In this document: piece by piece, positions 7,787-16,120 of the stretch
Position numbering within the stretch: the stretch's first letter is position 1
Layout: each line of letters opens with the position of its first letter
From: Verrucomicrobiales bacterium
GTDB lineage: Bacteria > Verrucomicrobiota > Verrucomicrobiia > Verrucomicrobiales > DEV007
Reading direction: 5' to 3'
Length of the DNA stretch: 64,000 bases
NCBI GenBank assembly: GCA_029213005.1
Contig: JARGPI010000027.1
Coordinates: 1-64,000, forward strand
Made by a program: the position numbers and the translations under genes
Notes under the pieces: model-generated
Seen by the model: the letters and a program-made list of their open reading frames with translations, nothing else
Told to the model about the DNA's origin: nothing
The model's database searches: none

Positions 7787-8419
7787 ATGGCCCACGAATT
7801 ACCTGAATTACCTTACGCGTTCGACGCGCTCGAACCTCATATTGATGCTAAAACGATGGAAATCCATCACGGCAAGCACCACGCAACTTACATCTCGAAT
7901 TTGAACAACGCTCTGGAGGGCACTGGTTTGGAAGACAAGAACATCTGCGCTTTGATCATGGATCTGGGCAGCGTTCCTGAAGGGATCCGCGGCGCGGTTA
8001 GAAACAATGGCGGAGGTCACTTCAATCACTCTCTCTTCTGGGGGATGATGAGTCCTGACGGTGGCGGAGAGCCGACCGGAGACCTCGCAACTGCGATTAA
8101 CGACGCATTTGGTTCGCTTGACGGATTGAAAAACGCTTTCAAGAAGGCGGCTTTGACCCGCTTTGGTTCCGGTTGGGCCTGGGTTGTGGCTGATAAAGAT
8201 GGGAAACTCTCTGTGACCAGTACTCCGAATCAGGATAACCCGATGATGGGTGCAGCAGCTGATTGCTGTGGGAAGATGCCGATTCTCGGACTCGACGTTT
8301 GGGAGCACGCTTACTACCTGAATTACCAGAACCGCCGTCCTGACTATGTTGATGGCTTTTTCAATGTCGTCAACTGGAACGGTGTGTCAGAAAATTACCA
8401 AAAGGCCTTGAGTTCCTGA
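7787..8419 (+). CDS. sodA: Superoxide dismutase, Mn/Fe type
   Basis: A 210-residue Mn/Fe superoxide dismutase, converting superoxide to oxygen and hydrogen peroxide. All four metal ligands are present: H27 (MEIHHGKHH), H81 (HFNHSLFW), D170 and H174 (GLDVWEHAYY). The Gly-rich NNGGGH segment and the Gln in TPNQDNP (Q149) are typical of Mn-dependent or cambialistic enzymes rather than strict Fe enzymes. There is no signal peptide, so it is cytoplasmic. It is a single-gene unit with a strong terminator downstream and a palindromic candidate operator upstream. Confidence 0.95.
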   Translation: MAHELPELPYAFDALEPHIDAKTMEIHHGKHHATYISNLNNALEGTGLEDKNICALIMDLGSVPEGIRGAVRNNGGGHFNHSLFWGMMSPDGGGEPTGDLATAINDAFGSLDGLKNAFKKAALTRFGSGWAWVVADKDGKLSVTSTPNQDNPMMGAAADCCGKMPILGLDVWEHAYYLNYQNRRPDYVDGFFNVVNWNGVSENYQKALSS

Positions 8420-8456
8420 TTAGATAAGGCTAGTCATAATTGATAATCATATTTGC

Positions 8457-8487
8457 GAAGGGTGGGTCTTTACTCACCCTTCTTTTT
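8457..8487 (+). terminator. Rho-independent terminator after superoxide dismutase
   Basis: GAAGGGTGGGT and ACTCACCCTTC form an 11-bp stem (one G-U pair) around CTTT, followed by five T residues. Confidence 0.88.
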
Positions 8488-8645
8488 GGCCTGAAATATG
8501 CTCATAACTTTACGAAGATTGAGTGTTGAATTTGAGAAAGGCCGCCCCCTAAAAGCGCTCGGTCTTCTTCCGGGCGACTTCTCTCGGATTTATATCTAAT
8601 AAAGGGATTAAGATAATCAACTTTTCCTAAAATCCGCTTGCAGAA

Positions 8646-8693
8646 CCACAACATGTTGCGCTATCCTCGCGCTCGACAAACAAGATGTGGTGG
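8646..8693 (+). promoter_or_regulatory. Two NrdR-box-like sites upstream of nrdB
   Basis: Box 1 (8646-8661, CCACAACATGTTGCGC) contains a 10-bp palindrome. Box 2 is AAACAAGATGTGGTGG (8678-8693). Both fit the NrdR pattern acaCwAtATaTwGtgt at most core positions, and their starts are 32 bp apart, about three helical turns, the normal phasing for NrdR pairs. A possible -35 TTGCAG (8638) and -10 TATCCT (8662) would overlap box 1. The rest of the 430-bp gap before nrdB holds the previous terminator and nothing else I recognise. Confidence 0.6.
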
Positions 8694-8850
8694 TTTTGCC
8701 TGAGAATGACAAATTGCCCGATTGTCGAAAATTGCTAGAATTACTACTCTAATTTTGAACAGTTGATGGACGTGGATTGTCTATTTTAATCAGATTCCCA
8801 AGTCTTAATCAATCAACAAAACACACACATCCCAATACGATCTGCTACTT

Positions 8851-9933
8851 ATGGAAAAAACGTTTACAATCGGCCACCGGACTTTTGTTCTTGATCAGGA
8901 TAAAGCTGAAGCCGCCTTCGCCGCGAAAAGTGTCATCAACGGTCGTAAATCTGAGGCCTTTAATCTGCTTCCTCTCAAGTACCAGTGGGCATACGAGATT
9001 TACCAGACGATGAAGCAGAATCACTGGGAGCCCGAGGATATCCAGATGCAAAAGGATATCGAACAGTGGAACGGCACCGAGTTGAGCGAAGCGGAGCGCT
9101 GGATCATCAGAATGGGGATCGGTTACTTTTCAGCCGCTGAGGGCATCGTGGGTGATAATATCCTTCACGTGGTCCGCGAAGTGGTCACCGCTCCGGAATT
9201 GAAGCTGGCTCTGGGACGCCACGCTCACGAAGAGAATATTCACGCTGACAGTCTGCTTTACATGATCAGCAGCCTTGGAATCAATCCCCACGAGTGTGAG
9301 GCGATGTTCGAGCAGATTCCAACGATCAAAGCCAAGAACGAGTTTGTTACGAAAACTTCGCACGACTTGAGACGCGACGTGGATCTTACCGACCCTGAGA
9401 ACAAGAAGAAGCTGGCCCGCAACATCTTCGTATTTGGTCAGTGCATGGAAGGCACCCAGTTCTACGGTCTCTTCGGGATGATCTTGAGCCTTTACCGCCA
9501 GAATATGTTCCCCGGGATCGGTCAAATGTTCCGTTACACGTTGCGGGATGAATCAAATCACATCGAATTGTTCCGGAATCTGTTTATGGACCTCGTGGGT
9601 GAGAACATGGAGATCTGGAATGATGAATTCCGTCAGGAGTTGGTTGATACGATGAAGGAGGCTGTCAGGCTCGAAAAAGACTTCATCAACGACTGCCTGC
9701 CGGTAGGAGCTCTCGGAATGAGCTCAAAAGAGTTCTGTCAGTATATTGATTACATTGCTGACCGCCGCCTCGAAGGGGTTGGACTCACTCCAATCAATCC
9801 CGGCATCAGCAACCCGTTCCCATGGTTGGCTGAAATGATGGACATCAAGAAGGAGGCCAACTTTTTTGAACAGCGAGTTACCGAATATCGTAAATCATCA
9901 GCTCTTGTCATGGGTGATGACGATGATCTTTAA
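8851..9933 (+). CDS. nrdB: Ribonucleotide reductase R2 subunit, class Ic type
   Basis: A 360-residue ferritin-fold small subunit that generates the oxidising equivalent for ribonucleotide reduction. Metal ligands can be placed at E97, E128, H131, E200, E234 and H237. In ordinary class Ia enzymes the radical Tyr lies four residues after the first His ligand; here that position is Leu135 (HADSLLYM). The first ligand is Glu rather than Asp. Both features match the chlamydial class Ic group, which uses a Mn/Fe centre instead of a tyrosyl radical. Tyr137 is two residues further on and would not occupy the radical site. It lies upstream of nrdA, with candidate NrdR boxes in its promoter region. Confidence 0.93.
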   Translation: MEKTFTIGHRTFVLDQDKAEAAFAAKSVINGRKSEAFNLLPLKYQWAYEIYQTMKQNHWEPEDIQMQKDIEQWNGTELSEAERWIIRMGIGYFSAAEGIVGDNILHVVREVVTAPELKLALGRHAHEENIHADSLLYMISSLGINPHECEAMFEQIPTIKAKNEFVTKTSHDLRRDVDLTDPENKKKLARNIFVFGQCMEGTQFYGLFGMILSLYRQNMFPGIGQMFRYTLRDESNHIELFRNLFMDLVGENMEIWNDEFRQELVDTMKEAVRLEKDFINDCLPVGALGMSSKEFCQYIDYIADRRLEGVGLTPINPGISNPFPWLAEMMDIKKEANFFEQRVTEYRKSSALVMGDDDDL

Positions 9934-10122
9934 AACTCACAGGATTAACTGATTGGGGAATAGCTGATTGGATAGGTTTTTCACACTGATTCACTGTTTT
10001 TCACACCCTGAAAAAACTTACAGTTTAGCTTATTTTTTAACTTTCATTGATCCAAAATCACATTTAAAGCGCCCAAGCAACACAACCGTAACAGACAAAT
10101 AACCGCACAAAATCTGCCACAA

Positions 10123-13100
10123 ATGATCACCAGAGAATATATTGAACAAGACCTGGAGCTGCATCGATATGCAGCGACACCCCAGGACATGAAACCTCGC
10201 TTTGAATGGGGAGGTTTAGCCGCGCAAAATCCGGAGATGCCAACATCCCGTTTATTTGTCGACGTTGACGGGGAGAGAGTGGACTTCAATATCGCTGAGA
10301 TCGCCGAGATGGTGGGCAAGGCCGTTACCGACCTCGCGTTGTCCAGAAATCAGGACAATATTTTTTCACCTGAGAATCAGCAACTGGTGACAGCCATCTC
10401 CAGTTCGGTTTGTACGGATATTATCAATCGCCTTCAGAACGAAGAGGCGACCGCTGCGATTGTTTTAAGCAAGATTGAGCTGACTTCGTTGATCGAGCGG
10501 GCGTTGGTCCGTCAGAACGCTCACGATGTCGCCAAAAGCCTCTTGTTCGGAAGAAAAGCCTCAAATATCGGTATGGAGCCAACCACTGAAAAATCCATGT
10601 GCAAAGTCATCCGTCGTAACGGCGAAGTGGTGACCTGGAACACTAACAAGATCGAGATTGCGGTTCGCAGCGCATTTCTCTCACTGGGGCTCGATTCACG
10701 GGCGGCGGCAGGCGTTGCTGATGCGGTAGCAGACGGTGCGTTACGGAGCGGACTCGATTACATGAAGATCGAAGATCTTCAGGACCGGGTTCAGGAAGAG
10801 CTGATGAGACAGGGGCACTACAAAGTGGCCGCTGCTTACATCCTTTATCGCGCACAGCGTTCCGAAACCCGTGCTACGGACGAGAACATTTCACTCGATC
10901 TGGATCAGGAGTCTCTCGATTCCATGATCGTTTTGACTCAGGCGGACGGTCAAAGCATGCTTTGGGACGGAACCGAACTTCGTCGTCGTATCGAATACGC
11001 CGCTGAAGGGCTCGATCTCGATATGAATCTCGACACGATGGAATATGAGCTTCGCCGCTCGATTCTTCCGGAGATGACGAGCGAATCACTGAAAAAACTG
11101 GTGATTCTCAATGCCAAAGCCCTGATTGAAAAGGACGCCGATTTCGCCAAGTTTGCCGGACGAATTCTTCTTTCCTACATTTATGAAGAAGTTCTCGACT
11201 GGTCGATTCGCGAGACCGGGGCAGAAGCTCTGAAAGAAGTCCATGAGAGAGCGTTTTCCGTAAATCTGGCGCGCGGAGTTGAAATTGGCCGGATCTCAGA
11301 GCAGATGCTCGAATACGATTTGGAACGCCTCGCTGCAGCCATCGACCCGGCAGCAGATTTGGATTTCGATTACCTTGGAATTCAGACACTTTATGATCGC
11401 TATCTGTTGGTTGATAAGACCAAGGATAAGCATTTTCGAATTGAGACTCCCCAGTTGTTCTGGATGCGCGTTGCGATGGGACTGATGGTCGGGGAAACTG
11501 GAGATCGTGAAGCGAAAGTTATCGATCTTTATCGCCTCTATTCCGGACGCCGGTTCTGTTCTTCGACACCGACTCTTTTCAACTCGGGGACGCCGCACAG
11601 TCAGTTGTCTTCCTGCTACCTCTATAAAGTAGATGACAGTATCGAATCTATCATGCAGCGGGGGATTGCTGAAAATGCCTACCTCTCAAAATGGGCTGGT
11701 GGACTCGGTGGTTCGTGGACATCGGTTCGCGGAACCGGTAGTCACATTCACGGTACGAATGGTGAAAGCCAGGGTGTGATTCCATTCCTCAAACTACACA
11801 ACGATCAGTTGGTAGCGGTTAACCAGGGCGGAAAACGTCGTGGCTCCGGGTGTGCCTATATCGAAACCTGGCACAACGATATCTTCGATTTCCTCGAACT
11901 TCGGGTGAACACAGGTGATGAGCGCCGCCGGACTCATGACATGAATACGGCTAACTGGATTCCTGACCTCTTCATGAAGCGGATGGAAGGCCGTGAAGAC
12001 TGGACTCTGTTCCGCTCCAACGAAGTTCCTGAGTTGCATGACTTGTATGGAAAAGCGTTTGAAGCCCGTTACGTCGCTTACGAAAAGGATGTTGAAGATG
12101 GAAAAATCTTTGGCCGCAAAGTTCCAGCGATTGATCTCTGGAAGAAGATGCTCAAGATGCTCTTCGAAACCGGTCATCCCTGGATCACATTCAAAGATCC
12201 CTGTAACCTGAGAAGTCCACAGGACCACGTTGGAGTGATTCACAGCTCGAACCTCTGCACCGAGATTACCCTGAATACTTCCGGTGACGAAACTGCGGTT
12301 TGTAACCTCGGATCCGTAGTTCTCGAGAACCACCTCAAGGAAGATGGTTCACTCGATTTGGAAAAACTGCGCGAAACCGTTCAGATCGCTGTGAGAGCGC
12401 TCGACAACGTGATCGACATCAATTTCTACCCAACCGACGCAGCGAAGAACGCCAACTCACGTCACCGCCCCGTAGGGCTTGGTGTGATGGGGCTGCAGAA
12501 CGCTCTGTTTGCGAAGAACCTGTCTTTTGCCAGTGACGAAGCCGTTGAGTTCAATGATGAGTTCATGGAAGCGATTGCCTACTTTGCCTACGAGGCATCG
12601 AGCGATCTCGCCAAAGAGCGTGGTTCCTACTCCACCTTCAAAGGTTCCAAGTGGGATCGCGGGATCCTTCCTCTCGATACTCTTGAATTGCTCGAAGAAG
12701 AGCGCGGTGAGTTGATCGAAGTTCCTCACGGTAGCAAAATGGACTGGGATAAGCTTCGGGCCAAAATTCAATCGCAGGGAATGCGCAACAGTAACGTGCT
12801 GGCGATTGCTCCTACCGCGACGATATCCAACATCATGGGAAGTACGCCGTGTATTGAACCGACCTTCAAGAATCTCTTTGTGAAGGGGAATCTTTCCGGT
12901 GATTTCATCGTTCTTAACCAATTCCTCGTTAAAGATCTGAAGAAACTCGGACTTTGGGACGAAGATATGGTGGAGCGCCTCAAATACTACGACGGAGAGT
13001 TGGCGGATATCGACGAGATTCCGGAAGACTTGAAGCGCAAGTATATGACGGCCTTCACTATTGATTTCACCTGGTTCATCGATGCTGCGGCGAGACGTCA

Positions 13101-13380
13101 GAAGTGGATTGATCAATCACAGTCAGTAAACCTGTTCCTCTCGGACCCGGAGTTGAAGACTCTGTCTCATATGTATCGCGCCGCGTGGCGTAAGGGATTG
13201 AAAACCACTTATTACCTACGGACCCTGCAGGCTTCCAACATTGAGAAAGCCACTACCAAGGTGAAGAAGGAAGTGCGTCACATTCAGAATCCGGATGCGA
13301 AAGTTTATACCGAAGCTGAAAAAGCGGCCTGCTCAATCGACGCCCTGTTGAATGGCGAAGAGTGCGAAGCTTGTCAGTAA
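10123..13380 (+). CDS. nrdA: Ribonucleoside-diphosphate reductase alpha subunit
   Basis: A 1085-residue class I R1 subunit, much longer than the roughly 760 residues of E. coli but near the chlamydial length. The N-terminus carries a clear ATP-cone (about 159-250, CKVIRRNGEVVTW) flanked by two cone-like segments (about 45-145 and 268-365). Active-site residues are visible: the first redox Cys in RFCSSTPT, N710/C712/E714 in SNLCTEI, the paired C727 in AVCNLG, the radical-path Y1030-Y1031, and the C-terminal C1081-E-A-C1084 shuttle pair. It works with the upstream class Ic R2. The 189-bp gap between the genes holds GTTTTTCACAC twice with a 20-bp period. A terminator follows. Confidence 0.96.
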   Translation: MITREYIEQDLELHRYAATPQDMKPRFEWGGLAAQNPEMPTSRLFVDVDGERVDFNIAEIAEMVGKAVTDLALSRNQDNIFSPENQQLVTAISSSVCTDIINRLQNEEATAAIVLSKIELTSLIERALVRQNAHDVAKSLLFGRKASNIGMEPTTEKSMCKVIRRNGEVVTWNTNKIEIAVRSAFLSLGLDSRAAAGVADAVADGALRSGLDYMKIEDLQDRVQEELMRQGHYKVAAAYILYRAQRSETRATDENISLDLDQESLDSMIVLTQADGQSMLWDGTELRRRIEYAAEGLDLDMNLDTMEYELRRSILPEMTSESLKKLVILNAKALIEKDADFAKFAGRILLSYIYEEVLDWSIRETGAEALKEVHERAFSVNLARGVEIGRISEQMLEYDLERLAAAIDPAADLDFDYLGIQTLYDRYLLVDKTKDKHFRIETPQLFWMRVAMGLMVGETGDREAKVIDLYRLYSGRRFCSSTPTLFNSGTPHSQLSSCYLYKVDDSIESIMQRGIAENAYLSKWAGGLGGSWTSVRGTGSHIHGTNGESQGVIPFLKLHNDQLVAVNQGGKRRGSGCAYIETWHNDIFDFLELRVNTGDERRRTHDMNTANWIPDLFMKRMEGREDWTLFRSNEVPELHDLYGKAFEARYVAYEKDVEDGKIFGRKVPAIDLWKKMLKMLFETGHPWITFKDPCNLRSPQDHVGVIHSSNLCTEITLNTSGDETAVCNLGSVVLENHLKEDGSLDLEKLRETVQIAVRALDNVIDINFYPTDAAKNANSRHRPVGLGVMGLQNALFAKNLSFASDEAVEFNDEFMEAIAYFAYEASSDLAKERGSYSTFKGSKWDRGILPLDTLELLEEERGELIEVPHGSKMDWDKLRAKIQSQGMRNSNVLAIAPTATISNIMGSTPCIEPTFKNLFVKGNLSGDFIVLNQFLVKDLKKLGLWDEDMVERLKYYDGELADIDEIPEDLKRKYMTAFTIDFTWFIDAAARRQKWIDQSQSVNLFLSDPELKTLSHMYRAAWRKGLKTTYYLRTLQASNIEKATTKVKKEVRHIQNPDAKVYTEAEKAACSIDALLNGEECEACQ

Positions 13381-13407
13381 AAGGGCACAAACAGCATTAT
13401 TTCGAAG

Positions 13408-13440
13408 AGCCCCATCGGTTTACCGGTGGGGCTTTTTTTT
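13408..13440 (+). terminator. Rho-independent terminator after nrdA
   Basis: AGCCCCATCGG and CCGGTGGGGCT form an 11-bp stem (one G-U pair) around TTTA, followed by eight T residues. Confidence 0.9.
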
Positions 13441-13533
13441 GCTTCACTCAGACGGTTTCGCCGACGGCAATCGGTTGGCAAACAACGTTGACGGTCTACC
13501 GGCAGAGATCATAATCTTGTGTTTTCTTTGCCC

Positions 13534-16023
13534 ATGAAACCCCGGTTCGTCTTTTTAATCCTTTTTCTTATGCTTCAAAAGGCGGGCGCCGTAGACGAAT
13601 GTGATCTCTCGCAAGGAGGTTCCGTTATTTTGCAGCCAGGCTTGGAGGAAACTGCTCAAAGCGCTGGTTCTGATTTGGCCGAAAAACTTTCGTCTATTAC
13701 AGGCGCGGTGTTCCAGGTATCGACGAATCGAGAAGGTGCTGTCATTCAACTTAAGCTAAATTCGAAACCGTCTGCACCTCTGGAGCGGGATTCCTATTCA
13801 ATCCGCACTTCCCGGGATGGAATCGAAATGGTCGGTAATTCTGAGCTTGGTTTGCAGCACGCGATCTGGGATTTTCTCTACCGGATTGGATACCGCCAAT
13901 ACTTTCCGGGGAAGACCTGGGAGATAATTCCCAAAATTGGCGATCTCAAGGTAGCTATAGATGTCTCGGAATCTCCCGCCTATGCGAATCGTCGGATCTG
14001 GTATGGTTACGGACTGTGGGAGCACAATAAAGAGGTCTACCGTGACTGGGTGAAAAAGAACCGGATGAATGGTAGCTTCACTCTCAATACCGGTCACGCC
14101 TATCATCGTCTGATTCGCTCGCAACAGGCCGAATTTGACGCCCATCCAGAGTACTACGCACTGCTTCAGGGGAAGCGGAAGATTCACGAACATTCCAAAC
14201 TGTGTATCTCAAATCCCGGTGTGATAGAGGCTGCAGAACGATATGGGATTGAATATTTCAATAACAATCCCGCTGCAGATAGTGTGTCGGTCGATCCCAG
14301 TGATGGTGGAAACTTGTGCGAATGTCAAAATTGCGCCAAATTGGGGGAGCCCAACGACCGCGCGCTCATTCTGGCTAACGCAGTGGCCGAAGCTGTCATT
14401 AACGAATTTGGTGATCAAAAATATGTCGGGATGTACGCCTACAACTACCACTCATCACCACCTACAATTCCGGTTCATCCCAATGTAATAATTAGCGTCG
14501 CCACTGCTTTTATAAAAGAGGGCATGAAGGTCGACGATATTATTGCCGGTTGGTCCGATAAGGGTGCCATTATCGGGATTCGCGAATATTACAGCGTCAA
14601 TACCTGGGATCGCGATCTGCCCGGGGCGGCGCGTGGTAGCAATTTGGAATACCTCTCCGAAACAATTCCCAAATTCCATCGTAACGGAGCCCGGTTTTTA
14701 TCGGCGGAATCCAGCGACAACTGGGGATGTAACGGCCTCGGTTACTATTTCGCTTCGCGTCTCATGTGGGATCCGGATGAGGCAGGTTCGAAGGACAAGA
14801 TAGTGGCTGAATTTATCGACAACTGTTTCGGCCCCGCGAATACACCGATGGCTCAATTTTATCAGTTGATCGACGGCTCCAACTCCCGCGCCCGCCTCGT
14901 CTACGAAGATCTGCTCGCGAGGATGTATCGTTGTCTCAGTGAAGCGCGATCACTCGCGGCAAATCATGAGGATGTGCAGCGAAGAATTGATGATCTGATT
15001 CTCTACACCCGGCATGCAGAATTGTTCAATACCTACCGGCGGTCATCAGGGCAGGATCGGCAGCAGGCTTATAAAGCCGTGATTCGACACGCCTATCGGA
15101 TCCGTGATACTTACATGGTTCACAGTTATGGGCTCTATCGGGATGTTCACAACCGCGACAAAACCGTTGCCCTACCAGCGGAGGCATACTGGAAGGTTCC
15201 GGAATCCGAAAATCCGTGGAAAAACAGCGCCAGATATTCAGGAAATGAAATCGTGTCATTTTTAAAGGAGGGACTGGAGAATTACGAGGTGGTCGAGCTG
15301 GATTTTGAAGCGAGACGTTATGCTGAAAACGATCTTGTCCCGGCATCAACGCTGTTGCCGCTGGACCCGCTCCCGCCGGGAATTTGTCAGGTAGGTAGAG
15401 GCAAACGCTCCTGGTTTTCCGTAGTTGAGAAAGCCCCGACCAAAATCGTGTTGAACATCACAGGAGGGCTCATCAAACACTATCGCGACCGGGGTAATGT
15501 CCAGGTCCAACTTTACAAAGTTGGCGGAGCCAGCGAAACCGGTGAGGAAATGACGCTGGTGGCGGAAGATTTCAGTGTGCCGCCGCACGGGGTCGAAAGG
15601 GTTGTGGAATTACCAGTCACCGAACCCGGCGTTTACCGGATCAATCTCGACGACGGGTCGGATATGACAAAAGTGACCTGGCCCCACGGTCAATTCATGA
15701 CGATAAAGATGTCATTGGACGATTATCCGAAGAAAATCACCGGTCGCTGGACGCTATATTTCTATGTTCCCGAAAATACGCAGAAAATTGGGATCTATTC
15801 CGCCGCAAGCGCCGGTCAATTGCTCGATCCCGAAGGTAACGTTGCCCTGGAATTGAAACAACCCGGCGGAGAATTTCTCTCAGTCCCAGTGCCCGGGGGG
15901 ATGAGCGGACGGCTCTGGAAAGTGTCCAAAGCTGCGGGTGGCGTTCGGTTATTGAATGTTCCGCCCTTCCTTGCCCAAAGTCCTGAGGAGTTGCTTCTAC
16001 CGATAGATTCCGTGACCTTTTAG
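13534..16023 (+). CDS. Secreted DUF4838 domain protein, glycosidase-like
   Basis: An 829-residue protein from the ATG at 13534; a GTG 15 bp upstream is less likely because the ATG gives a clean signal peptide (MKPRFVFLILFLMLQKAGA). The segment to about residue 140 resembles the N-terminal alpha/beta domain of alpha-glucuronidase and GH20-type enzymes. The central DUF4838 region (about 155-430) contains VDPSDGGNLCECQNC, a Cys-rich motif of this family. The C-terminal third is beta-rich and probably carbohydrate-binding. DUF4838 proteins are common in Verrucomicrobiota and Planctomycetes polysaccharide-degradation repertoires. The substrate cannot be read from the sequence, and no sulfatase or SusCD genes are nearby. 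Confidence 0.8.
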   Translation: MKPRFVFLILFLMLQKAGAVDECDLSQGGSVILQPGLEETAQSAGSDLAEKLSSITGAVFQVSTNREGAVIQLKLNSKPSAPLERDSYSIRTSRDGIEMVGNSELGLQHAIWDFLYRIGYRQYFPGKTWEIIPKIGDLKVAIDVSESPAYANRRIWYGYGLWEHNKEVYRDWVKKNRMNGSFTLNTGHAYHRLIRSQQAEFDAHPEYYALLQGKRKIHEHSKLCISNPGVIEAAERYGIEYFNNNPAADSVSVDPSDGGNLCECQNCAKLGEPNDRALILANAVAEAVINEFGDQKYVGMYAYNYHSSPPTIPVHPNVIISVATAFIKEGMKVDDIIAGWSDKGAIIGIREYYSVNTWDRDLPGAARGSNLEYLSETIPKFHRNGARFLSAESSDNWGCNGLGYYFASRLMWDPDEAGSKDKIVAEFIDNCFGPANTPMAQFYQLIDGSNSRARLVYEDLLARMYRCLSEARSLAANHEDVQRRIDDLILYTRHAELFNTYRRSSGQDRQQAYKAVIRHAYRIRDTYMVHSYGLYRDVHNRDKTVALPAEAYWKVPESENPWKNSARYSGNEIVSFLKEGLENYEVVELDFEARRYAENDLVPASTLLPLDPLPPGICQVGRGKRSWFSVVEKAPTKIVLNITGGLIKHYRDRGNVQVQLYKVGGASETGEEMTLVAEDFSVPPHGVERVVELPVTEPGVYRINLDDGSDMTKVTWPHGQFMTIKMSLDDYPKKITGRWTLYFYVPENTQKIGIYSAASAGQLLDPEGNVALELKQPGGEFLSVPVPGGMSGRLWKVSKAAGGVRLLNVPPFLAQSPEELLLPIDSVTF

Positions 16024-16120
16024 AAGTGGTTCGATCAACAAATCCGCTCTGATGACCCGGTTCCCGGAGGATTAATCATCTTGATCAAAAGAATCGAACT
16101 TTGTTTTTGAAAGAATTACT

